Assembly (NCBI GenBank): GCA_945881835.1
Contig: CAMCVP010000018.1
Span: 1 to 38,382 of the forward strand
Source of the DNA: Chryseobacterium gleum
Lineage (GTDB): Bacteria > Bacteroidota > Bacteroidia > Flavobacteriales_D > Sanyastnellaceae
Length of the DNA: 38,382 bases
Reading direction: 5' to 3'
In this document: piece by piece, positions 25,438 through 32,554 of the stretch
Layout: each line of letters opens with the position of its first letter
Position numbering within the stretch: the stretch's first letter is position 1
The notes under the pieces: model-generated
The model's input: the letters and a program-made list of their open reading frames with translations, nothing else
What the model was told of the DNA's origin: nothing
The model's database searches: none
Program-made: the position numbers and the translations under genes

Positions 25438-27351
25438 ATGAAACCATTCTGCGAAGATTTATTTGGGTACAAGCGTATAAAAACTCACGCGGTAACCATT
25501 GGTGATTTAACCATGGGAGGCGATGCGCCTATTCGTGTGCAGTCGATGACTACTGCAGACACGATGAATACTGAAGCAACCGTTGCTGAAAGCATTCGTA
25601 TGATTGAAGCGGGTTGTGAATTGGTGCGTATTACCGCTCCAAGTAAGAACGAAGCAGAAAATCTAAGCAACATTCGTGAAGAGCTTCACAAGGCGGGTTA
25701 CAATACTCCGTTGGTTGCCGACATTCACTTCACACCGAACGCCGCAGAGATTGCTGCGCGCATTGTGGAGAAGGTTCGCGTGAACCCAGGTAACTACGCA
25801 GACAAAAAGAAATTTGAAGAGATAGTATACACCGACGAATCTTACGCTACAGAATTGAAGCGCATTCGCGAGCGGTTTATTCCGTTGGTGGAAATTTGCA
25901 AAGAGCACGGAACGGCGATGCGCATCGGAACGAACCACGGTTCGCTTTCCGATCGTATTCTAAGCAGGTATGGAGATACCCCTGAAGGTATGGTTGAGTC
26001 GGCGATGGAATTCATTCGCATTTGCCTCGATTGCAACTACAAGAATTTGGTTATTTCCATGAAGGCGTCTAATCCGCAAGTGATGGTGCAAGCCTATCGA
26101 TTGTTGGTGCAAACGTTGTTGGAAACCGGAGAAGTTTTTCCGCTTCATTTGGGTGTTACAGAAGCAGGAGATGGAGAAGATGGAAGAATTAAATCTGCCA
26201 TAGGAATTGGTGCCTTGTTGGAAGATGGCATTGGCGATACTGTTCGTGTTTCATTAACAGAAGCGCCTGAAGCAGAGATGCCAGTAGCGAAGTTGTTGGT
26301 AGATCGTTACGCGAATAGAAATTCAGAATCTCATATTCCGAAGGAGGAAATTCCGATTGACTTTTTCGCTTATTCAAGAAGACATACGCACGAAGTTTTA
26401 AATTTAGGTGGAAAGAATGTTCCGCGTGTTTTCGCCGATTATTCCAATCGCGAAACAATAACAGCGGCTTCGCTTTTTGCTGTGGGATATGCGTATTCTG
26501 TTGATATGGACAAATGGAATTTGTCTGACTCGGCGTGCGACTATTTGTTTGTTGGAAAGAACCCTGTGAATTTTGAAATTCCTGGAACCCTTGGTGTGGT
26601 TATGGAATATGAAGCGTGGCTTCAGAATAAAAGTAAAGAACGTCATTATCCAGTGCTTTCAACAAGTGAATACACTCAACCGAACGAACGTTCGGGTGAG
26701 TTGAATTTTGTTGAAGTGGAATTGGAAGATTTAACAGAGTCCTTTCTTTCTGTGTTGAAATCAGATGCTACTGTTGTCTTGTTGTTGAAGACTTCGCATG
26801 AATGTGCTGTTCAACACAGAAGAACAGCAATCTTCAGATTGATGAATCACGGCGTAACCTGTCCGGTTGTGCTTTCTTCTAAATATGATTTAGACGAAGA
26901 AGCGTACACGCTTTATTCGTCGACCGACGTGGGAGCCTTGCTACTAGACGGAATGGGCGACGGCGTTCTTATTTCGAATACCCATTCGTCGTTGGCGAAA
27001 TCGAACGCGATAGCGTTTGGAATTCTTCAGGCAACTCGCACGCGTATTTCTCGCACTGAATATATTTCATGTCCGAGTTGCGGAAGAACGCTTTTCGATC
27101 TTCAAGAGACTACGGCTAAGATTCGTTCACGCACTTCGCATTTGAAGGGTGTGAAGATCGGAATTATGGGTTGCATAGTAAACGGTCCGGGTGAAATGGC
27201 AGACGCCGATTACGGATACGTTGGAACCGGTGTAGGCAAGATTACGCTTTACAAAGAGAAGAATGTCGTGAAGAAAAACATTGACGAAGCGCAAGCTGTT
27301 GATGAGCTTATCTCGTTGATTAAGGAATATGGCGATTGGGTGGATGCTTGA
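25438..27351 (+). CDS. ispG: (E)-4-hydroxy-3-methylbut-2-enyl-diphosphate synthase IspG, long form
   Basis: Iron-sulfur enzyme of the MEP pathway to isoprenoids. The 637 residues match the long three-domain form known from plants, Chlamydia and Bacteroidota, not the roughly 370-residue E. coli form. The TIM-barrel part has RVQSMTTADTMNT, VRITAPS, LVADIHFTP, KVRVNPGN and RIGTNHGSLS. An inserted domain (about 300-530) follows. The C-terminal 4Fe-4S domain has C545, C548, C579 and E586, with spacing close to that of E. coli IspG (3, 31, 7). It closes the rlmN-lipoprotein-ispG unit. Its stop codon is the first base of array 2. Confidence 0.96.
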   Translation: MKPFCEDLFGYKRIKTHAVTIGDLTMGGDAPIRVQSMTTADTMNTEATVAESIRMIEAGCELVRITAPSKNEAENLSNIREELHKAGYNTPLVADIHFTPNAAEIAARIVEKVRVNPGNYADKKKFEEIVYTDESYATELKRIRERFIPLVEICKEHGTAMRIGTNHGSLSDRILSRYGDTPEGMVESAMEFIRICLDCNYKNLVISMKASNPQVMVQAYRLLVQTLLETGEVFPLHLGVTEAGDGEDGRIKSAIGIGALLEDGIGDTVRVSLTEAPEAEMPVAKLLVDRYANRNSESHIPKEEIPIDFFAYSRRHTHEVLNLGGKNVPRVFADYSNRETITAASLFAVGYAYSVDMDKWNLSDSACDYLFVGKNPVNFEIPGTLGVVMEYEAWLQNKSKERHYPVLSTSEYTQPNERSGELNFVEVELEDLTESFLSVLKSDATVVLLLKTSHECAVQHRRTAIFRLMNHGVTCPVVLSSKYDLDEEAYTLYSSTDVGALLLDGMGDGVLISNTHSSLAKSNAIAFGILQATRTRISRTEYISCPSCGRTLFDLQETTAKIRSRTSHLKGVKIGIMGCIVNGPGEMADADYGYVGTGVGKITLYKEKNVVKKNIDEAQAVDELISLIKEYGDWVDA

Positions 27352-27464
27352 TTCGAAGAATAGGTCCGGTAGAAGGTCCGATGGAAGGTCCTGTGGAAGG
27401 TCCTGTGGAAGGTCGCTACGCGAAGCGTCCTTTCATAGAACCTTGCGAAGCACCTTGTGAAAAC
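27351..27464. repeat. Mini-hairpin array 2 (constant word AAGGT)
   Basis: Fills the gap between the convergent ispG and purK stops. AAGGT occurs at 27373, 27385, 27397 and 27409 (and AGGT at 27362). The words alternate with CC-GAT-GG (27378), CC-TGT-GG (27390, 27402) and CGC-TAC-GCG (27414). ATTC-GAA-GAAT (27351-27361) opens the array on the A of the ispG stop. At 27419-27427 CGC-GAA-GCG shares an arm with the preceding hairpin. From there the word is inverted: TCCTT (27428), ACCTT (27440, 27452), between TC-ATA-GA (27433), GC-GAA-GC (27445) and GT-GAAA-AC (27457). The four AAGGT units form a near-perfect 12-base tandem repeat. Confidence 0.8.
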
Positions 27465-27466
27465 AT

Positions 27467-28609
27467 CTAGGATACTACTCTTACTTCTTTCAAGAACCGT
27501 CTGGCAATATCCTTAGCGTCTTCGAGATTCAAATTACAAACTGTAATGTGTCCCATTTTTCGGAATGGCTTGGTGTCTTCCTTTCCATATAAATGAATAT
27601 AAGCACCTTCGGTGTGAAGGACTTCTTCAATGTTTTCGTAGCGCGCTTTTCCTTCAAATCCCTTTTCACCCAGGAGGTTAATCATAACCGCTGGAGTGCG
27701 CAGGCCTGTGCTACCTAAGGGCATATTCAGGATAGCGCGAAGATGCATGCCGTATTGCGAAACGAAGCACGCCTCTATGGTGTGGTGACCGCTGTTGTGC
27801 GGACGAGGTGCAATTTCATTCACCAATAAATTTCCGTCTGCAGTGAGGAATAATTCAATGGCCAAGAGACCCACATGCTGAAGCTTATTGGCAATATCTG
27901 AAGCAATTTTTTTCGCGTTGCTTTCAACGTCTGTGTTAACGTGCGCTGGAGAGAAAATGAATTCTACCAAGTTCGCTTCCGGATTGAATTCCATTTCAAC
28001 CAAAGGGAAGGTGTCTATTTCTCCGCTTTCATTTCGAGCAACAATCACTGCAAGTTCTTTCACGAAAGGAACAAACTCTTCGAGTACACTTGGTTCATTG
28101 AAAGCCGCGTTAAACTCGGCTTCTGTGCGAAGTGGTGTTACGCCTTTTCCATCGTATCCGCCTTTGCGAAGCTTCTGCATGAACGGCCCTTTTTCTTTAA
28201 ACAACAAAGCATCTTCTGCGTTATCTATCAGGTGGAAAGGAGCGGTTGGAATGTTGTTCGCTTTGTAAAATTGTTTTTGAAGTCCTTTGTCTTGAATGGT
28301 ACGAAGGGCCTGCGGTGTAGGAAACACCTTCTTTCCAAGACGTTCCAATTCTTCAAGTGCTTCAATGTTTACATGTTCAATTTCAATGGTCAAAACATCA
28401 ACCGTTTTTCCGAAATCGAGCACCGTTTGGTAGTCGTTGAAATTTCCAACTACAAAATTATTTGCAAGGTCGGCGCAGGGCGCGTTAACCGCAGGGTCTA
28501 ATACAGAAATGTGAATGTTGAAGTTCACGGCTTCTTGAATGAGCATTCTGCCGAGCTGTCCGCCTCCTAAAATTCCAAGTTTGGTTGTAAGATCTACCTG
28601 ATTCTTCAT
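27467..28609 (-). CDS. purK: 5-(carboxyamino)imidazole ribonucleotide synthase PurK
   Basis: ATP-grasp enzyme of purine synthesis that carboxylates AIR to N5-CAIR with bicarbonate and ATP. The 380-residue protein opens with LGILGGGQLGRMLIQEA, the PurK Rossmann-like start. KLRKGGYDGKGV, VLEEFVPFVKELAVIVARN and VNEIAPRPHNSGHHTIEAC are the ATP-grasp and substrate motifs. The start is the ATG at 28609. A perfect TATCTTTG lies four bases upstream, so the mRNA is probably leaderless. The gene stands alone, convergent with ispG across array 2. purE is not in the window. Confidence 0.95.
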   Translation of the reverse strand: MKNQVDLTTKLGILGGGQLGRMLIQEAVNFNIHISVLDPAVNAPCADLANNFVVGNFNDYQTVLDFGKTVDVLTIEIEHVNIEALEELERLGKKVFPTPQALRTIQDKGLQKQFYKANNIPTAPFHLIDNAEDALLFKEKGPFMQKLRKGGYDGKGVTPLRTEAEFNAAFNEPSVLEEFVPFVKELAVIVARNESGEIDTFPLVEMEFNPEANLVEFIFSPAHVNTDVESNAKKIASDIANKLQHVGLLAIELFLTADGNLLVNEIAPRPHNSGHHTIEACFVSQYGMHLRAILNMPLGSTGLRTPAVMINLLGEKGFEGKARYENIEEVLHTEGAYIHLYGKEDTKPFRKMGHITVCNLNLEDAKDIARRFLKEVRVVS

Positions 28610-28613
28610 TTTT

Positions 28614-28621
28614 CAAAGATA
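28614..28621 (-). promoter_or_regulatory. -7 element of purK
   Basis: Perfect TATCTTTG on the minus strand, four bases before the purK ATG; no TTG at -33. Confidence 0.5.
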
Positions 28622-28642
28622 GAATTTCTTTCGCGGATATAG

Positions 28643-28658
28643 ATTTACATGTGTAAAT
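28643..28658. promoter_or_regulatory. Palindrome between divergent purK and the propeller gene
   Basis: Perfect 7-bp dyad ATTTACA-TG-TGTAAAT in the 71-base divergent gap. It is 34 bases from the purK ATG and 23 bases from the ATG at 28681, a good position for a shared operator. Confidence 0.4.
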
Positions 28659-28680
28659 TGCCGTCCATATAAACTTCAAC

Positions 28681-29751
28681 ATGAAAAAAATTCTATTCTT
28701 TGTTTTAGCTCTTGCTGCAAGTACATCACAAGCTCAATCATTAACTTCTATTGAAGGCGTTGAATACGATCCGACCAATCAGATCTTTTTAGTTGGAAAT
28801 GGAAACAACGTCGTGCGCATGCATAGCGATGCCATTCCACTGGGTACATTGGGCGCGGCTAAATCGAACTACGGAATGGAAGTCATGAACGGCGTTTTGT
28901 TCTCTATTGTTGGAAGTGCGGTTAAGGGTTACGATGTGACCACTGGCGCGCAGGTTATGACCATAACACTTTCGGGTACTACGTTTCTAAACGGAATGGC
29001 AAGTAATGGAACCGATAAATTGTGGGTGTCTGATTTTTCGGCGAAGAAAATTCACGAAGTGAATGTTGCAGATCTTTCAGCACCTTCAAGTTCTATTGTT
29101 GTTGCGAATACGACTAGCACTCCAAACGGATTGACTTACGATGCGGCGAACAACAGATTGGTCATGGTAAGTTGGGGCGCGAACGCATCTATTAAAGCGA
29201 TTGATTTAGCGACGTACACCCTTTCAGTAATTACGACTACGAACCTTGGAAACTGCGACGGGGTAGATCACGATTCTTATGGAAATTACTACGTGAGCTC
29301 ATGGAGTCCGAATGCGATTACGAAGTTTTCTAACGACTTCACAACTACTTCTACAGTTACTGTAACAGGCGGTGTTTCTAGCGCAGCAGACATTTGTTAT
29401 GCGGAAGAAATAGACACGCTTGCAATTCCATGTACTGGAAACAACGTAGTGAAATTCGTAGGTTTCAATCCGTCATTTGTTGTTGAAGGAAATACGTCTG
29501 AGTTTCAGGCTTACGGATTTCCAACTGAAGTGAAAGATATGTTTACGGTTGGATTCGATTTGCCTCAGGCTGTTGACGTAAGCATTCGCTTATTCGATGT
29601 GAATGGAAGATTGGTGAACGAAGTGATTCATCAGACATTTCCGCAAGGAAACCATCAGGTTGTTTTAACAGAACTTCCTGCTGATAGCGGAATTTATTTC
29701 GTTCAAGTTTGGGCGGGAACGCACCTTTCAGTGGTTTCATTTATTCGCTAA
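28681..29751 (+). CDS. Beta-propeller protein with T9SS C-terminal sorting domain
   Basis: The 356-residue secreted protein has a signal peptide (1-18, ending SQAQ), a six-bladed propeller-like region of the SMP-30/NHL type (about 25-265; repeated patterns such as SNGTDKLWVSDFSAKKIHEV, PNGLTYDAANNRLVMVSW and DHDSYGNYYVSSW) and a C-terminal T9SS type A-like domain (about 285-356). The last contains VSIRLFDVNGRLVNEV, FPQGNHQVVL and LPADSGIYFVQVW. The ligand is unknown and catalytic residues of gluconolactonases are not evident. The stop overlaps the next ATG by one base, so the two proteins are probably made together. Confidence 0.88.
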   Translation: MKKILFFVLALAASTSQAQSLTSIEGVEYDPTNQIFLVGNGNNVVRMHSDAIPLGTLGAAKSNYGMEVMNGVLFSIVGSAVKGYDVTTGAQVMTITLSGTTFLNGMASNGTDKLWVSDFSAKKIHEVNVADLSAPSSSIVVANTTSTPNGLTYDAANNRLVMVSWGANASIKAIDLATYTLSVITTTNLGNCDGVDHDSYGNYYVSSWSPNAITKFSNDFTTTSTVTVTGGVSSAADICYAEEIDTLAIPCTGNNVVKFVGFNPSFVVEGNTSEFQAYGFPTEVKDMFTVGFDLPQAVDVSIRLFDVNGRLVNEVIHQTFPQGNHQVVLTELPADSGIYFVQVWAGTHLSVVSFIR

Positions 29752-30329
29752 TGAAAGCGTTTTTAGCTGGAAGTTTTTTGTTGTTTAGGTTGAGCGCATT
29801 TGCTCAACCCGATGATTACGTAAACTCGCTTCCTTCGAACGGTAATTCGAAGGAAAACATGGCCGACCATACGCACAGAGAGCGCACGGTAGTAGGAGGT
29901 TCGTTGGGATTAGGATTAAGTTCTTCTAACGGATCAGGAATGTTTTACGGAGCCATTACGCCACTTGTTGGATATAGACTAACAGAAAGACTTTCAGCTG
30001 GCGTAGGTTTCAATTTTACGTATTACAAAACACGTCTTTACGAAGAAAAAATATACGCAGGAATTGCTTGGGCGCGATTGGGCTTGTTTAACGGTTTGTT
30101 TGCTTGCGCAGAAATTAATCAAGTGAATGCACCCTCTTATTCATTTGGAGGAACGCAAAGAGAAACCTTTCCCTTGTTCTTGGCCGGCGGAGGAATATCA
30201 CAAGGTATTGGACACGGATTGGGTACTTATTTTCAAATCATGTACGACTTTACAGAAGAAGAGCGGTCACCTTATGGACCGCTCGTCATTCGTGGAGGAA
30301 TACTTATTCCTTTGGGCCCGAAGAAGTAA
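29751..30329 (+). CDS. Predicted outer-membrane beta-barrel protein
   Basis: The 192-residue protein has a signal peptide (MKAFLAGSFLLFRLSAFAQ). The mature part has about eight amphipathic strands (VVGGSLGLGLSSSNGSGMFYGAITPLVGYRL-type pattern in pieces, SAGVGFNFTYY, YFQIMYDF) and ends in VIRGGILIPLG, resembling small OmpX/OmpW-like barrels of Bacteroidota. No specific family is recognised. The ATG overlaps the stop of the propeller gene (TAATG). Its stop is one base from the stop of the convergent peptidase gene. A perfect 8-bp inverted repeat (30261-30284) lies inside its 3' coding end. Confidence 0.78.
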   Translation: MKAFLAGSFLLFRLSAFAQPDDYVNSLPSNGNSKENMADHTHRERTVVGGSLGLGLSSSNGSGMFYGAITPLVGYRLTERLSAGVGFNFTYYKTRLYEEKIYAGIAWARLGLFNGLFACAEINQVNAPSYSFGGTQRETFPLFLAGGGISQGIGHGLGTYFQIMYDFTEEERSPYGPLVIRGGILIPLGPKK

Positions 30330-30330
30330 A

Positions 30331-31395
30331 TTACATTCCCAACTTCACGGCAATTTCTTTCGGAATTGCGTCTTTGTGAACGATCATACATACCGTTTTG
30401 TAACGGAAGTAATTTGATGACACATATTGAAATCCGCCATTGGCAAGACCTTCCGTACCCCAAGAGTTTTTCACTAAGTAGTACGAATTTCCTTTGTCGT
30501 CTTTTGCAGTTCCCGTAATGTGCATGAGGTGATCGTCTGTGGTTTCGAAGCTGTCGAACGCTTCTTGTCTTTTTACTTGATCAATGCTTGTCTCGCTTTG
30601 AAACGTTCCTACACATGCGAATCCTTTTCTAGCATCGAAAGTTTCTTCGCTTACATCGGCATCCCAAGCAATGGTAAACCCTTTTCCAAGAGCGAAATCT
30701 GCAATACGTTGAAATTCGTCGAGTGGAAGATTGTAATAGGCTTTCTTTGCCCAGTTGTCGGGCACTTCCAACACAAAAGAAGAGTAAAAAGGGTGATGGG
30801 TGAATGAAGTCAAACACACATATTCTTTTGCGTTAATCTTCATTGCATCGCGGAAAGAAGCTGGTGTATAAGACACGCCATTGTATTTGAATTCTGTCGG
30901 AACTGGGCCTATTTCATTGTCTAAAATTCCAGTTACACTTGCTTGGTATCCGTTGGTTGGAGCTTTTACAGCTTCGTTCACAAGGTCAGTCAATTTAGTA
31001 TCGAGCGTCTCGTGATCATAAGTTGTGCTTCCGCTTACAAATCCTGAATACGCTGCCTCTGGAACAATCCCGTACTCTTCAATAATTGAAAGAACGTCGT
31101 GACTTAATCCACCTGGACCGAATTGTTGCTTGCCTTGAAAGCGCACGTAGCTCTCAGCTTTTTTCGGATAGGTCAAGCGCACGTTGTACATTTCTGAAAG
31201 GTCAACCGCTTTGTTTCCTTTGCGAATCAATTCCGATTCAATGAATGAAGTAGTTGCGAAGCTCCAGCAAGTACCTGTCTTGCATTGATTTTCTACGTTA
31301 CCGTGTGCGTTGTCTTTAACAACAGTAAATTGTTGTGCTGAAGCAGTGATGGACGCTGCTAAAACAACGAAAGAAAAAAGAATTGATTTTTTCAC
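30331..31395 (-). CDS. Secreted C1 (papain-like/bleomycin hydrolase) family cysteine peptidase
   Basis: Predicted periplasmic or secreted peptidase of the C1B (PepC/bleomycin hydrolase) group. Catalytic residues are visible: the nucleophile in CKTGTCWSFATTS, His in HLMHITG and Asn in VKNSWGTEG. The region between is close in layout to aminopeptidase C. With a GTG start at 31395 the protein is 354 residues and begins with a classical signal peptide (MKKSILFSFVVLAASITASAQ has a KK n-region and an AQ cleavage site). The alternative ATG at 31431 adds 12 residues before that signal peptide and would lie inside the divergent ddl promoter, so I prefer the GTG. Confidence 0.88.
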   Translation of the reverse strand: MKKSILFSFVVLAASITASAQQFTVVKDNAHGNVENQCKTGTCWSFATTSFIESELIRKGNKAVDLSEMYNVRLTYPKKAESYVRFQGKQQFGPGGLSHDVLSIIEEYGIVPEAAYSGFVSGSTTYDHETLDTKLTDLVNEAVKAPTNGYQASVTGILDNEIGPVPTEFKYNGVSYTPASFRDAMKINAKEYVCLTSFTHHPFYSSFVLEVPDNWAKKAYYNLPLDEFQRIADFALGKGFTIAWDADVSEETFDARKGFACVGTFQSETSIDQVKRQEAFDSFETTDDHLMHITGTAKDDKGNSYYLVKNSWGTEGLANGGFQYVSSNYFRYKTVCMIVHKDAIPKEIAVKLGM

Positions 31396-31407
31396 GACAA
31401 ATAATTT

Positions 31408-31436
31408 TTGGAAAGTTAAGGAGATTGTCATCTTTG
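31408..31436 (+). promoter_or_regulatory. Promoter of ddl
   Basis: TTG at 31408-31410, an 18-base spacer and CATCTTTG at 31429-31436 (one base off TAnnTTTG), 15 bases before the ddl ATG. Confidence 0.5.
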
Positions 31437-31451
31437 TAAAAACAAAAACGC

Positions 31452-32420
31452 ATGAAAAAAATTGCAGTAGTCTGTGGCGGATATAGCGGTGAATCGGTTG
31501 TTTCTATGCGCAGCGCGAAGATGGTGATGGAGAACATAGACCGTTCGAAGTTCGAGCCGACTCAGATTGTAATTGAAGAGAAGCGTTGGTATGCGTTGGT
31601 GAATGAATCCGAAGTGGCAGTTGATCGTAACGATTTTTCTGTGGAAGTAAATGGAATGAAAACGACGTTCGATGCGGTTTTCATGATGGTTCACGGCACT
31701 CCGGGAGAGAACGGACTGTTGCAAGGATATTTCGATACCATTGGCATGAAGTACACCACGGGCGATGTGTTGAACATGGCGTTAACGTTCAATAAGAAAG
31801 CAACAACGCGTACGTTGGGTGCCATGGGTTATCGCGTTGCACGTTCCATTGTTGTTCGGAAGGAAGAAGTAATTACTGCCGAAGAAGTGGTTGCAAAAGT
31901 GGGATTGCCATGTTTCGTGAAACCGAATTGTGGAGGAAGTTCAATTGGAACATCGCGCGTGAATAAGTTGGAAGAAGTTATGGACGCGATTTCCCGCGCA
32001 AGAAACGAAGACGAGGATATTATTGTTGAAGAATTTATTTCAGGAAGGGAAGTTACGTGTGGGGTTATTGTCATGAACGGAAAGCCAACGGCCTTGCCCA
32101 TTACAGAGATTGTAAGTGAGACTGAGTTCTTCGATTTTCAAGCGAAATATGAAGGGAAGAGTCAAGAGATTACTCCAGCTCCAATCAGTGAATTTCATTA
32201 CGCTCGTGTTCAAGAATTAGCTGCACGCATTTATACTGACTTGAATTGCGGGGGCATGATACGCGTAGACTTTTTGTTACCCGACGAAGAGCCGTGTGTG
32301 ATTGAAGTGAACACAGTTCCTGGATTCAGCGCAGCATCTATTATTCCTCAGCAAGCAGCGGTGATTGGGATGAGTAAGACGGAGTTGATTTCAGCAGTGC
32401 TGGCTTCAATCACGGTGTGA
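31452..32420 (+). CDS. ddl: D-alanine--D-alanine ligase
   Basis: ATP-grasp enzyme that joins two D-alanines for the peptidoglycan stem peptide. The 322-residue protein has the N-terminal VVCGGYSGESVVSMRSA, MVHGTPGENGLLQGYFDTIGM (starting near residue 78), FVKPNCGGSSIGTSRV, EEFISGREVTCGV and the C-terminal IRVDFLLPDEEPCVIEVNTVPGFSAASIIP ligand region given here only by its ends (residues about 273-303). All Ddl signatures are intact. The last codons (ATCACGGTGTGA) are themselves the first hairpin of array 3, CAC-GGT-GTG (32411-32419), so the final residues are encoded by array sequence. Confidence 0.96.
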   Translation: MKKIAVVCGGYSGESVVSMRSAKMVMENIDRSKFEPTQIVIEEKRWYALVNESEVAVDRNDFSVEVNGMKTTFDAVFMMVHGTPGENGLLQGYFDTIGMKYTTGDVLNMALTFNKKATTRTLGAMGYRVARSIVVRKEEVITAEEVVAKVGLPCFVKPNCGGSSIGTSRVNKLEEVMDAISRARNEDEDIIVEEFISGREVTCGVIVMNGKPTALPITEIVSETEFFDFQAKYEGKSQEITPAPISEFHYARVQELAARIYTDLNCGGMIRVDFLLPDEEPCVIEVNTVPGFSAASIIPQQAAVIGMSKTELISAVLASITV

Positions 32421-32552
32421 TCAATCATCTTCGATGATCAATCTTTCAGATCAATCACTGCGTGATCAATTGCTACGCAATCAATCCTACGGAGTAATCG
32501 GAACGATTGATCGCAACGCGATTGATTCGAAGAATTGATCTGACGAAGTCAG
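32406..32552. repeat. Mini-hairpin array 3 (constant word ATCAAT, then ATTGAT)
   Basis: The clearest array. ATCAAT occurs at 32420, 32437, 32450, 32465 and 32480 (TCAAT at 32406). It alternates with CAC-GGT-GTG (32411), CATC-TTC-GATG (32426), CT-TTC-AG (32443), CAC-TGC-GTG (32456), TGC-TAC-GCA (32471) and CC-TAC-GG (32486). After AGTAAT (32493) the word becomes its reverse complement, ATTGAT (32506, 32521, 32534), between CG-GAA-CG (32499), CGC-AAC-GCG (32512), TC-GAA-GA (32527) and CTGAC-GAA-GTCAG (32540). All ten hairpins are perfect. Loops are TNC-type on the left, apart from the first (GGT), and the complementary GNA-type on the right, apart from AAC. It lies between convergent ddl and glyS. 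Confidence 0.88.
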
Positions 32553-32554
32553 AG

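Noticed and set aside
27362-27423. Possible CRISPR array
   Set aside because: Repeats are 5-6 bases, the intervening parts are palindromes of 7-9 bases with related sequences, and no cas genes are present.
30261-30284. Perfect 8-bp inverted repeat GAGCGGTC/GACCGCTC
   Set aside because: It lies inside the coding end of the beta-barrel gene, has no T tract, and a single dyad of this size is expected by chance in a window this long.
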